A stretch of DNA of 64,000 bases from Variovorax sp. OV329 (lineage in GTDB: Bacteria; Pseudomonadota; Gammaproteobacteria; Burkholderiales; Burkholderiaceae_C). The notes beneath the pieces are model-generated. The model saw nothing but the letters and a program-made list of their open reading frames with translations. It was not told the origin of the DNA and made no database searches. The position numbers were made by a program, and so were the translations under genes. Of the stretch, positions 17,841 through 26,645 are shown piece by piece (within the stretch, counting starts at the first letter, position 1; the number at the start of each line of letters is the position of its first letter). The stretch is from positions 150,322 to 214,321 of the forward strand of contig NZ_FOUG01000009.1 in assembly GCF_900114785.1 (NCBI RefSeq). The letters run 5' to 3'.

Positions 17841-17887
17841 AAAGACTAAGGCCCGGCGCCGCAAGGCGGCCGAGCCTTTGTCTTTTT
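17841..17887 (+). terminator. rho-independent terminator after the TonB receptor
   Basis: AAAGACTAAGGC (17841-17852) pairs with GCCTTTGTCTTT (17874-17885), with inner GC-rich pairing CCGGC/GCGGC, and ends in a T run. The A run on the left means it can also serve the converging gshB gene, whose stop is at 17901. Confidence 0.75.
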
Positions 17888-17900
17888 GTGGAGCGTGCGG

Positions 17901-18854
17901 CTACTTGCCCGAAGCCACCAGCTTCTCCAGCGCGTCGATGAACATCGCCGGCACGTCGAAGCCGGTCTGCTCGGTGATTTCCTGGAAGCAGGTGGGGCTG
18001 GTCACGTTGATCTCGGTGAGCGAGCCGCCGATCACGTCCAGGCCCACCAGCAGCAGGCCGCGCTTGGCCAGCACCGGGCCGATGGCCTCGGCGATCTTCA
18101 GGTCCTCGGGCGTGAGCGGCTGGGCCACGCCCAGGCCGCCGGCCGCCAGGTTGCCGCGCACTTCCGTGCCCTGCGGAATGCGCGCCAGGCTGTAGGGCAC
18201 CGGCTTGCCGTCGATGACCAGCACGCGCTTGTCGCCCTTGACGATGTCGGGCACGAAGCGCTGCACCATGATCGTCTCGGCGCCGTCCTTGTTGAGCGTC
18301 TCGATGATGGAGCCCAGGTTCAGCGCATCGGCCTTCACGCGGAAGATGCCCATGCCGCCCATGCCGTCCAGGGGCTTGAGAATGATGTCCTGGTGCTCTG
18401 CATGGAAGGCGCGCACCGCCTGCGCATCGCGCGTCACCAGCGTGGGCGTCGTGTGCTCGGCGAACTCCATGATCGCCAGCTTCTCCGGGTGGTCGCGCAG
18501 CGAGCGCGGCTTGTTGACCACGCGCGCGCCCTCGCGCTCGGCCTGCTCCAGCAGGTGCGTGGCGTAGATGTACTCGGCGTCGAAGGGCGGGTCCTTGCGC
18601 ATCAGCACCGCGTCGTATTCGTGCAGCGGCACTTCCCGCAAGGTCTCGACGCGGAACCACGCGTCCTTCTCTCCGGTGAGCACGATCTCGCGCACCTTGG
18701 CCGTCACCGGCCGGCCGCGCTGCCAGGCGAGGTCCTGCGGCACGCAGGCCGCGAGCTTGTGGCCGCGGCGCTGCGCCTCCCGCATCATCGAGAAGGTGGT
18801 GTCCTTGTAGATCTTGAAGAGTTCGAGGGGGTCGGCAACGATGAGGATGTTCAT
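17901..18854 (-). CDS. gshB: glutathione synthase, 317 aa
   Basis: It joins gamma-glutamylcysteine and glycine with ATP. The sequence has the prokaryotic GshB N-domain (MNILIVADPLELFKIYKDTT) and the ATP-grasp core with DIILKPLDGMGGMGIFRV. The C-terminal GLDVIGGSLTEINVTSPTC carries metal and substrate ligands. Length is typical. Its ATG overlaps the stop of the BenE-family gene (ATGA), so translation is probably coupled. gshA lies upstream on the same strand, separated by kup and the BenE-family gene. Confidence 0.96.
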   Translation of the reverse strand: MNILIVADPLELFKIYKDTTFSMMREAQRRGHKLAACVPQDLAWQRGRPVTAKVREIVLTGEKDAWFRVETLREVPLHEYDAVLMRKDPPFDAEYIYATHLLEQAEREGARVVNKPRSLRDHPEKLAIMEFAEHTTPTLVTRDAQAVRAFHAEHQDIILKPLDGMGGMGIFRVKADALNLGSIIETLNKDGAETIMVQRFVPDIVKGDKRVLVIDGKPVPYSLARIPQGTEVRGNLAAGGLGVAQPLTPEDLKIAEAIGPVLAKRGLLLVGLDVIGGSLTEINVTSPTCFQEITEQTGFDVPAMFIDALEKLVASGK

Positions 18855-20089
18855 GGCGAGGCGGTCTTTCCTGCGGATTCGTTCTTGCTGCTGTTGCTGT
18901 TGCTGTCGTGGTGCGCGGTCCGCGTGCGCCGGCCCAGGCCCTGGATGGCCAGTGCCAGCGCACCGGCCACCACGCCCCAGAAGGCCGAGCCCACGCCGGC
19001 CACCGTGACGCCCGACAGGGTGACGAGGAAGGTGATGAGTGCGGCCTCGCGATGCGATTCGTCGCGCACCGCCAATGCCAGTCCACTGCCGATGGTGCCC
19101 AGCAGCGCCAGGCCGGCAATGGCCGCCACCAGTTCCTTGGGGAAGGCGGTGAGCAGCCCGGTCACGGCCGCGCCGAAGAAGCCGATCAGCACGTAGATGG
19201 CGCCGCAGGAGACGGCCGCGGTGTAGCGCCGCGCGGGATCTTCATGCGCCTCGCGGCCCATGCAGATGGCCGCGGTGATGGCGCTGAGGTTGAGCGCGAA
19301 GGCGCCGAAGGGCGCCAGCAGGAGGGTCATCACGCCGGTGAAGCTGATCAGCCTGGAGATCGGCATCTGGTAGCCCGCGGCACGGATCGCCGCCACGCCC
19401 GGCAGGTTCTGCGAGGCCATGGTCACCACGAAGAGCGGCAGCGCCAGGCTCACTGCCGCCTGCCAGGTGAAGGCGGGCAGGGTGAACACCGGCTTCGCAA
19501 GTTCGAAGTGCACCGCCGACCAGGCCAGCTCGCCGCGCGCCGCGACGAAGGCGATGGCCACCACCAGCGTGAGCGGCACCGCATAGCGCGGCAGCAGGCG
19601 CCGCGCGACCAGGTAGGTGGCCAGCATCAGCAGCACCAGCGGCAGCGCCGTCTGCGCCGCCAGGAAGGCCTGCAGCCCGAAGCGCGCCAGCACGCCGGCC
19701 AGCAGGGCCGAGGCGATCTCCATCGGGATGCGGTTCATCACCCGCTCGAACCAGCCGGTGGCGCCGGCCACGGTGATGAGCGCGGCGCTGAGCATGAAGG
19801 CGCCCACCGCCTCGTTCATCGAGAAGCCAGCGCCGGCCACGGCCAGCACCGCGGCGCCGGGGGTGCTCCAGGCGATCATCACCGGCTTCCTCCACAGGAG
19901 CGAGGGCAGCATCGAGGCCAGGCCCATGCCGATGCCCAGCGCCCACATCCACGAGGCGATCTGGCCGGCGTTGGCGCCGAAGGCCTGCGCCGCCTGGAAC
20001 ACGATGGCCACCGAGCTGGTGAAGCCCACCAGCACGGCGACGAAGCCGGCGGTGAAGGCCGAGAGGCTCAGGTCCTTGAAAAAACGCAT
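18851..20089 (-). CDS. benzoate/H+ symporter family (BenE) transporter, 412 aa
   Basis: A polytopic inner-membrane protein with about 12 hydrophobic segments. The BenE family pattern is clear in FVAVLVGFTSSVAIVFQAAQ, WSTPGAAVLAV and FGAFALNLSAITAAICMG. Members include benzoate importers, but benzoate genes are absent here, so the substrate is open. The C-terminal tail is a low-complexity Ser/Asn run encoded by a GCTGTT-like repeat at about 18885-18907. It is coupled to gshB by a 4-bp overlap. Confidence 0.88.
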   Translation of the reverse strand: MRFFKDLSLSAFTAGFVAVLVGFTSSVAIVFQAAQAFGANAGQIASWMWALGIGMGLASMLPSLLWRKPVMIAWSTPGAAVLAVAGAGFSMNEAVGAFMLSAALITVAGATGWFERVMNRIPMEIASALLAGVLARFGLQAFLAAQTALPLVLLMLATYLVARRLLPRYAVPLTLVVAIAFVAARGELAWSAVHFELAKPVFTLPAFTWQAAVSLALPLFVVTMASQNLPGVAAIRAAGYQMPISRLISFTGVMTLLLAPFGAFALNLSAITAAICMGREAHEDPARRYTAAVSCGAIYVLIGFFGAAVTGLLTAFPKELVAAIAGLALLGTIGSGLALAVRDESHREAALITFLVTLSGVTVAGVGSAFWGVVAGALALAIQGLGRRTRTAHHDSNSNSSKNESAGKTASP

Positions 20090-20163
20090 GGCGGCGATTG
20101 TGCCGGCCCGTGAAAGATCGCGCCCCGCAGGGCAAATGCGCCGCAGCCAAAGACCAGGGCGCC

Positions 20164-20248
20164 CGCGGAACCGGCTTCGTCGGGCCGCTGGGTGCGCCCC
20201 CTCGCAGGGGGTTGGCGGACCAGCGAAGCAGGGTAGCCTGGGGGTGGG
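20164..20248 (-). repeat. 3' intergenic repeat, copy 1 (after kup)
   Basis: Read in the direction of kup, the element begins directly after its stop codon. It has a CCCCCTGCGAGGGGG hairpin and then a CCGAC-GAA-GCCGG hairpin. It shares order, orientation and hairpins with copies after hprK, ptsN, corA and fadD. It is probably an RNA 3'-end structure or terminator. It is the most diverged copy at its 5' part. Confidence 0.65.
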
Positions 20249-22246
20249 CTAGATTTCTATCTTGCTTCCCAACTCCACCACCGCATTGTTCGGCAGGCTG
20301 AGGAAGTCCGCCGCCCCGCTCGCGTTGTGGTGCATCTGCGCAAACAGCTTCTCGCGCCAGGGCGCCATGCCGCTGCCCAGCGTGGGAATGACCACGTCTC
20401 GCGACAGGAAGTAGCTGGTGGTCATGGGCTCGAGCTGGCAGCCGCGCATGCGGGTGCCGTCCAGCGCGCTGGGCAGGTCGATGTCGTTCTTGAAGCCGTA
20501 ATGCACGATCACCTGCCAGCAGTGGCGGCCCAGTGGCTCCATCTCGATGCGCTTGTCCATCGGGATCCAAGGAACCTCGTGGTTGCGCACCGTCACGAAC
20601 AGGTTGTACTCGTGCAGCACCTTGTTGTGCTTGAGGTTGTGCAGCAGGGCGTTGGGTACCACGCCCGGCTCGGCGGTGAGGAAGACCGCGGTGCCGTCCA
20701 CCCGCGCCGGCGGGTTGACGAAGACCGATTCCAGGAAGGCGCGCAGGTCGATCGCGTCCTGGCGCTGCACCTCGTGCATCAGGCGCCGCCCTTCCTTCCA
20801 GGTGAGCATGAGCGTGAACACCGCGCCACCGATCAGCAGCGGGAACCAGCCGCCTTCCAGCAGCTTGAGGAGGTTGGAGGCCCAGAAGGCGAAGTCCACC
20901 ACGAAGAAAGTGGCGGTGGCGCCGATGCACAGCGCCAGCGGCAGCTTCCAGGCGAAGCGGATGACGAAGAAAGTGAGCACCGTGGTGATCAGCATGTCGG
21001 TGGTCACCGCAATGCCGTAGGCCGCCGCCAGGTTGCTGGAGCTGCGGAACATCACCACCGCCAGCACGATCGCCACGAACAGGCCCCAGTTGACGAAGGG
21101 GATGTAGATCTGCCCGGCCGTGCGCACGCTGGTGTGCTCGATGTTCAGGCGCGGCAGGTAGCCCAGCTGGATGGCCTGGCGCGTCACGCTGAAGGCGCCG
21201 GTGATCAGCGCCTGCGAGGCAATCACCGTGGCCAGCGTGGCCATGACCACCAGCGGAATGACGGCCCACTCGGGCGCCATCATGAAGAAGGGGTTCTTCA
21301 CCGCCGAGGGCTCGCGCAGCAGCAGCGCGCCCTGGCCGAAGTAGTTGAGCGTGAGCGAGGGCATCACCACCGAGAACCAGGCGATGCGGATCGGCCCCTT
21401 GCCGAAGTGGCCGAGGTCGGCATAGAGCGCCTCGGCCCCGGTCACGCACAGCACGGTCGCGCCCAGGATGAGGAAGCTGGTGCCCGGGTTGTTCCAGATG
21501 AAGCCCAGCGCGTAGTGCGGGCTCAGGGCCCACAGGATCTCGGGGTGCGTGACGATCTGTGCCACGCCCAGGACGGCGATGGCGAGGAACCAGACGAGCG
21601 TGATCGGGCCGAAGAAGCGGCCGATGCCCGCGGTGCCATGCTTCTGCAGCGCGAACAGGCCGAAGAGCACCACCAGCGTGATCGGGATCACGTATTCCTT
21701 GAAGTGCGGCGACACGACCTCCAGGCCTTCCACCGCCGACAGCACGGAGATGGCCGGCGTGATGACGCCGTCGCCGTAGAACAGCGAGGTGCCGAAGATG
21801 CCCACCGTGAGCAGCACGTTGCGCAGCCGCGGGCGGCCGACCACCGCCTGCGAGGCCAGCGCCAGCATGGCGATCAGGCCGCCCTCGCCCTCGTTGTCGG
21901 CGCGGAGCACCAGCACCACGTATTTCAGCGAGACGATGATGGTCAGCGTCCAGAAGAACATCGACAGGATGCCGAAGACGTTCTCGAAGTTGAACATCAC
22001 GCGGTCGTGGCTGAAGACCTCCTTCATCGCATACAGCACGCTGGTGCCGATGTCGCCGTAGACAACGCCGATGGCGGCCAGGATCAGCCCTGCGGAGGCC
22101 GTGGACTTGTGGGAAGACACGTTGTGTGACAGCGAAGGTCGTGGCGGCTGGCTTGTTCGTGCCGGGAGATGCTGCGTCCCGCCGATGCCGTGCTCGCCTG
22201 CGCCCGCGGGCGTTGCGTTGTTCTGGGAGGGGTATTGTGCAGTCAC
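20249..22246 (-). CDS. kup: potassium uptake protein Kup, 665 aa
   Basis: Kup imports K+ with protons through the inner membrane. The sequence shows the family start [20 protein letters not shown] (after about 50 hydrophilic residues) and [20 protein letters not shown]. About 12 membrane segments and a C-terminal cytoplasmic part ending near residue 665 follow. The N-terminal 45 residues are Pro/Ser/Ala-rich and may be partly non-coding, and the start is the longest ATG. It lies between gshA (43 bp upstream) and the BenE/gshB pair on the same strand, an unusual position discussed as a finding. Confidence 0.95.
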   Translation of the reverse strand: MTAQYPSQNNATPAGAGEHGIGGTQHLPARTSQPPRPSLSHNVSSHKSTASAGLILAAIGVVYGDIGTSVLYAMKEVFSHDRVMFNFENVFGILSMFFWTLTIIVSLKYVVLVLRADNEGEGGLIAMLALASQAVVGRPRLRNVLLTVGIFGTSLFYGDGVITPAISVLSAVEGLEVVSPHFKEYVIPITLVVLFGLFALQKHGTAGIGRFFGPITLVWFLAIAVLGVAQIVTHPEILWALSPHYALGFIWNNPGTSFLILGATVLCVTGAEALYADLGHFGKGPIRIAWFSVVMPSLTLNYFGQGALLLREPSAVKNPFFMMAPEWAVIPLVVMATLATVIASQALITGAFSVTRQAIQLGYLPRLNIEHTSVRTAGQIYIPFVNWGLFVAIVLAVVMFRSSSNLAAAYGIAVTTDMLITTVLTFFVIRFAWKLPLALCIGATATFFVVDFAFWASNLLKLLEGGWFPLLIGGAVFTLMLTWKEGRRLMHEVQRQDAIDLRAFLESVFVNPPARVDGTAVFLTAEPGVVPNALLHNLKHNKVLHEYNLFVTVRNHEVPWIPMDKRIEMEPLGRHCWQVIVHYGFKNDIDLPSALDGTRMRGCQLEPMTTSYFLSRDVVIPTLGSGMAPWREKLFAQMHHNASGAADFLSLPNNAVVELGSKIEI

Positions 22247-22289
22247 GCCGGGGCGCCGCCAATGAAAGGCGGCGGCCCGGCGGCGAGGC

Positions 22290-23576
22290 TCACTCGTAGA
22301 CTTCGGCGTCCGGGTCGGTGGCTTCGAGTTCGTAGCTGGCGGCCACCATGGCCAGCCGGCCGATCACGCCGTACATGTAGAAGCGATTCGGCGCACTGGC
22401 GCCAGGCTTGGCGCCCGGCTGCGGTAAGTGCGCACTTTCAGAAAACGCCAGGGGCACGTAGCTGGCCCCGGGCGAATCCAGGTTCTCGTCGATGCTGCGC
22501 TCGGCATGCACCCGGTAGAAGCCGCCCACAACGTAGCGGTCCATCATGTAGACCACCGGCTCGGCCACGCCGTCGTGCACCCGCTCGCGGGTGAGCACGC
22601 CTTCCTGCACGATGATCTCGCTGCCCAGCGCCGGGGCCGGACGGCCGCCGGCGCGCGGCTTGAACAGGGCCTCGAGGTCCTTCATGTCGCGCACCGTCAT
22701 CACGCCCACGCCATTGGTGCCGTTGTCGGGCTTGACGATGACGAAGGGCTTCTCGTTGATGCCGTATTCCTTGTACTTGCGGCGCACCTTGGTGAGCAGT
22801 TGGTCGACGTGGGTGGCCAGCAGGTCCTGCCCGGCGCCGGTGGACAGGTCCACCTCCTCGGCGTGGCTGGACATGGGGTTGATCAGCCAGGGGTCGATGC
22901 CCAGCAGCTTGCCGAAGCGCTTGGACACCTCTTCGTAGCTGCGGAAATGCTTGCTCTTGCGGCGCACCGACCAGCCGGCGTGCAGCGGCGGCAGCAGGTA
23001 CTGCTCGTGCAGGTCTTCCAGGATGCCCGGCACGCCCGCCGACAGGTCGTTGTTCAACAGGATGGTGCAGGGGTCGAAGTTCTTCAGGCCCAGGCGGCGC
23101 TTGCTGCGCACCACCGGCTCCAGGCAGACGCTCTCGCCGTGCGGCAGCACGATCTTCTTGGGCGACTTGATGGCCGGGTCGATGGAACCCACCTTCACGT
23201 TCAGGCCGGCCATCTGGAAGATGCGCACCAGCTGGGCCACGTTGGCCAGGTAGAAGGTGTTGCTCGAGTGGTTCTCGGGGATCACCAGCAGGTTGCGGGC
23301 CTCGGGGCAGATCTTCTCGATGGCCGCCTGCGCCGCCTGCACCGCCAGCGGCAGCATTTCCTGGGTGAGGTTGTTCCAGCCCCCGGGGTAGAGGTTGGTG
23401 TCCACCGGCGCCAGCTTGAAGCCGGCGTTGCGGATGTCCACCGAGCTGTAGAAGGGCGGAGTGTGTTCCATCCATTCCAGGCGGAACCAACGCTCGATGG
23501 CTGGCATCGAGTCGAGCACACGCTGCTCGAGTTCGTTGATCGGCCCGGTCAGGGCGGTGACGAGATGGGGGACCAT
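22290..23576 (-). CDS. gshA: glutamate--cysteine ligase, proteobacterial type, 428 aa
   Basis: It forms gamma-glutamylcysteine, the first and rate-limiting step of glutathione synthesis. It belongs to the third, proteobacterial GshA family (PF08886 type), not the E. coli type. Visible family blocks are [38 protein letters not shown], and [20 protein letters not shown] with an ATP-grasp-like Gly-rich loop. Length fits the family. The downstream order kup, BenE-type, gshB on the same strand suggests one regulatory unit. It starts after an AT-rich promoter region at 23590-23640. Confidence 0.95.
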   Translation of the reverse strand: MVPHLVTALTGPINELEQRVLDSMPAIERWFRLEWMEHTPPFYSSVDIRNAGFKLAPVDTNLYPGGWNNLTQEMLPLAVQAAQAAIEKICPEARNLLVIPENHSSNTFYLANVAQLVRIFQMAGLNVKVGSIDPAIKSPKKIVLPHGESVCLEPVVRSKRRLGLKNFDPCTILLNNDLSAGVPGILEDLHEQYLLPPLHAGWSVRRKSKHFRSYEEVSKRFGKLLGIDPWLINPMSSHAEEVDLSTGAGQDLLATHVDQLLTKVRRKYKEYGINEKPFVIVKPDNGTNGVGVMTVRDMKDLEALFKPRAGGRPAPALGSEIIVQEGVLTRERVHDGVAEPVVYMMDRYVVGGFYRVHAERSIDENLDSPGASYVPLAFSESAHLPQPGAKPGASAPNRFYMYGVIGRLAMVAASYELEATDPDAEVYE

Positions 23577-23685
23577 GCGGCAGCCTTGTTATGCGTGTTC
23601 TTGCTTGAGCTCAGAACGCAATTGTAGATTTGGGCCAATTGCGTCCAGGACAAGTGGCCCCTCGCCGCGAAAGGCCAGCCGCCGG

Positions 23686-24978
23686 CTACGTACGCAGTTC
23701 GCCCTGGCCCAGCACCACGTACTTCAGCGAAGTCAGCCCCTCGATGCCCACCGGGCCGCGGGCATGGAACTTGTCGGTGCTGATGCCGATTTCCGCCCCC
23801 AGCCCGAACTCGAAGCCGTCGGCGAAGCGCGTGCTGGCGTTGACCATGACGCTGGCCGAGTCCACCTCGCGCAGGAAGCGCTGGGCGTTGACGTGGTCGC
23901 GCGTGACGATGGCGTCGGTGTGGTGGCTGGAGAAATGGTTGATGTGGGCGATGGCCTCGTCCACGCCCGCCACCACCTTGATGCTGATGACGGCGGCCAG
24001 GTACTCCTCGTACCAGTCGGACTCCACCGCGTCCACCACCCTAGCGCCGTCCGGCAGCGCGCCGGGCGCTCGAAGGATGGCGGCGGCCTCGGGATCGCAG
24101 CGCATCTCCACGCCCTTGGCCGCAAAGATGGCGCCGATCTGCGGCAGGAAGGCGGCCGCCACCGAGCGCGCCACCAGCAGGCCCTCGGCGGCGTTGCAGG
24201 GGCTGTACTTCTGGGTCTTGGCGTTGTCGACGATGCGCACCGCCATGGGCAGCTCGGCGGTGTCGTCCACGAAGACGTGGCAGTTGCCGTCCAGGTGCTT
24301 GATCACCGGCACCTTGGCGTCGCGGCTGATGCGCTCGATCAGGCCCTTGCCGCCGCGCGGGATGATCACGTCCACGTACTGGGGCATGGCGATGAGGCGG
24401 CCCACCGCCTCGCGGTCGGTGGTCTGCACCAGCTGCACCGCATCGGCCGGCAGGCCGGCCTCCAGCAGCGCCTCGCCCACCAGCAGCGCCAGCGCCTTGT
24501 TCGACTCGATGGCTTCCGAGCCGCCACGCAGGATGGCCGCATTGCCGCTCTTGATGGCCAGGCTGGCTGCCTCGATGGTCACGTTGGGCCGGCTCTCGAA
24601 GATCATGCCGAACACGCCGATGGGCACGCGCATCTGGCCCACGCGGATGCCGCTGGGCTGCTGGCGCATGCCGATGATCTCGCCGATGACGTCAGGCATG
24701 GTGGCCAGCTGCTCGCAGCCCTCGGCCACGGTGGCCAGCACCTTGGGCGTGAGCTTCAGGCGGTCCACCATGGGCGCGGGCAGGCCGGCGGCACTCGCGC
24801 GCTCCACGTCGCGGGCGTTGGCGGCCTGCAGCTCGGCACCGGCCTCGCGCAGGCGGCGGGCAAGGGCCTTCAGGGCCTTGTTCTTGGTGGCGGCATCGGC
24901 ACGGGCCATCGCGGCCGCGGCGGTCTTGGCCTGCGCACCCAGGGCCAGCATGTGTTCGTCGACGTTGAAGGCGTTCAT
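23686..24978 (-). CDS. proA: glutamate-5-semialdehyde dehydrogenase, 430 aa
   Basis: It reduces gamma-glutamyl phosphate with NADPH in proline synthesis. ProA features are [39 protein letters not shown] [16 protein letters not shown], and [13 protein letters not shown] with the catalytic Cys. The C-terminal [18 protein letters not shown] is also characteristic. Length is normal. proB is not in the window. It follows holA on the minus strand (46 bp between holA stop and proA start) and closes the leuS-lptE-holA-proA run. Confidence 0.96.
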   Translation of the reverse strand: MNAFNVDEHMLALGAQAKTAAAAMARADAATKNKALKALARRLREAGAELQAANARDVERASAAGLPAPMVDRLKLTPKVLATVAEGCEQLATMPDVIGEIIGMRQQPSGIRVGQMRVPIGVFGMIFESRPNVTIEAASLAIKSGNAAILRGGSEAIESNKALALLVGEALLEAGLPADAVQLVQTTDREAVGRLIAMPQYVDVIIPRGGKGLIERISRDAKVPVIKHLDGNCHVFVDDTAELPMAVRIVDNAKTQKYSPCNAAEGLLVARSVAAAFLPQIGAIFAAKGVEMRCDPEAAAILRAPGALPDGARVVDAVESDWYEEYLAAVISIKVVAGVDEAIAHINHFSSHHTDAIVTRDHVNAQRFLREVDSASVMVNASTRFADGFEFGLGAEIGISTDKFHARGPVGIEGLTSLKYVVLGQGELRT

Positions 24979-25024
24979 GACGCCATTTTCCCACCGGCGG
25001 GGCGGGCGGCGACGGCGCGGGGTT

Positions 25025-26098
25025 TCAGGCGCCGCGCGGCGCGCGCCCCTCGGTCATGCACAGGCGGCAGAGGCGGAAGGCCAAGCGCTGCAGTGCCTGC
25101 CAGCCGTCCTTGGGCCAGTCGGGCTGGGGCAGGCCCTTGACGATGCCGTCCACCTTGTGGGCGTCATTGAGCAGGCGGGTCAGTACGCGGCCTTCCAGCC
25201 GGGGCAGCACGCGCTCGAAGGCGCGCTCCTTGGGGCCCCAGACGCGGTTCTCGCGCAGGGCCATGGGCAGCGGCCGGCCGGCATCGACGGCATCGCGCAC
25301 GCGCTTGAGGGCCCGGATATCTTCCGCCAGCGTGTAGTGCACCAGCACCTCGGCCTCGCCCTCGGCCTTCAGCCCCTCCAGCATGCGCGAGACGCGCTGC
25401 GGGTTGCCGCCCAGGACCGCTTCGGAGAGCTTGAACACGTCGTAGCGGGCCACGTTGTTCACCGCGCCTTCGACCTGTTCGAAGGACAGCTCGCCCTCGG
25501 GGTGCAGCAGCGCCAGCTTCTGGATCTCCTGGTGCGCGGCCAGCAGGTTGCCCTCGACCCGGTCGGCGAAGAACTGCAGGGTGCGCTGGCCTTCGTCGCC
25601 CGACTTCACCCGCTGGCCCTGGCGGCCCAGGCGTTGGGCGATCCATTCGGGCAGCATCCCGCGCTCCACCGGGTCCAGCTGCAGGGTGATGCCGTTGGCC
25701 TCCAGCGCGCCGAACCAGGCGCCCGTCTTGGTGGCCTTGTCCAGGCGCGGCAGCAGCACCAGGGTGAGCGTGCTGTCGTTGCCCACGGTGCTCTCGGCAA
25801 TCTGCTGCAGCGCCACGCTGCCGTCCTTGCCGGGCTTGCCGGACGGAATGCGGATCTCGACGATCTGCTTGTCGGCGAACAGGCTCATGGAACCACCGGC
25901 CGCCTGCACCGAGCCCCAGTCGAAGTGGGCGCCGGCCACCGTGTGCACGCTGCGCTCGGTGTGGCCCTGGGCGCGCGCCTCGGCGCGGATGAGGTCTGCC
26001 GCCTCCTGCACCAGCAGGGCTTCGTCGCCATGCAAGGTGTAGAGCGGACGCAGGCCCTTCTTCAGGTGCGCCGGAAGCTGGGCCGCGGCCAGTTGCAC
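25025..26098 (-). CDS. holA: DNA polymerase III subunit delta, 357 aa
   Basis: The delta subunit opens the beta clamp in the clamp-loader complex. Family features are [20 protein letters not shown] near the N-terminus, [35 protein letters not shown] and [20 protein letters not shown]. The frame is open far upstream. The GTG at 26098 is chosen because it gives the usual N-terminus and sits 17 bp after the lptE stop. It belongs to the leuS-lptE-holA block that is common in betaproteobacteria. Confidence 0.92.
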   Translation of the reverse strand: MQLAAAQLPAHLKKGLRPLYTLHGDEALLVQEAADLIRAEARAQGHTERSVHTVAGAHFDWGSVQAAGGSMSLFADKQIVEIRIPSGKPGKDGSVALQQIAESTVGNDSTLTLVLLPRLDKATKTGAWFGALEANGITLQLDPVERGMLPEWIAQRLGRQGQRVKSGDEGQRTLQFFADRVEGNLLAAHQEIQKLALLHPEGELSFEQVEGAVNNVARYDVFKLSEAVLGGNPQRVSRMLEGLKAEGEAEVLVHYTLAEDIRALKRVRDAVDAGRPLPMALRENRVWGPKERAFERVLPRLEGRVLTRLLNDAHKVDGIVKGLPQPDWPKDGWQALQRLAFRLCRLCMTEGRAPRGA

Positions 26099-26115
26099 AG
26101 CGGGTGCCCTCGTCC

Positions 26116-26634
26116 TCAGAGCGACTTCAACGCGCCGAGGCGGCGGATGGTCTGCTGCACGACGTCGTTGATCATGTCGCGGTAGAGCAGCTGCGTCTCG
26201 CTCTCCTTGGCCAGCGCCGCGGTCTCGTTGTAGGTGATGTCGCGCGACTGCAGCATCTCCGAGGGCGGGATCACCTCCTTGCCCTGCGGCGTGCGCAGCT
26301 TGAAGCGCACGCGCAGGAACAGCTGCAGCTCGCGCACCTGGCCGGCCGAGTTGGTCGACAGCACCAGCTGGTCGCGCGTTTCGCTCAGCACGTCGAACAC
26401 CACGTCGGCCTGCTCCCACTCGGTCATCGGCTTCACCGTCAGCTTGCCGGTCACGTCGATGGCACGCTTGAGCTGGGCCAGGTAGGCCGTGTTGGTGGGC
26501 ATGGCGATGGACTGGAAGGCGAAGTCCGGCGCCTGCCGCAGCTTGAAGCCGCAGCCGGCCAGGCCCAGCGCGGCGCCCGCGGCCAGGAAGGCGCGGCGGG
26601 ACGACGTCGACGTTGCAGTGCTCGAAGGGCTCAT
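26116..26634 (-). CDS. lptE: LPS assembly lipoprotein LptE, 172 aa
   Basis: LptE plugs the LptD barrel that inserts LPS in the outer membrane. The mature protein begins after LAGC with GFKLR, the hallmark LptE start, and continues with a short alpha/beta domain ending near QLLYRDMINDVVQQTIRRL. The signal carries twin arginines in SSRRAFLAAGAALGLAGC, which looks Tat-like. It starts 11 bp after the leuS stop and ends 17 bp before holA, a tight operon. Confidence 0.92.
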   Translation of the reverse strand: MSPSSTATSTSSRRAFLAAGAALGLAGCGFKLRQAPDFAFQSIAMPTNTAYLAQLKRAIDVTGKLTVKPMTEWEQADVVFDVLSETRDQLVLSTNSAGQVRELQLFLRVRFKLRTPQGKEVIPPSEMLQSRDITYNETAALAKESETQLLYRDMINDVVQQTIRRLGALKSL

Positions 26635-26645
26635 CGTGCGCGCAC

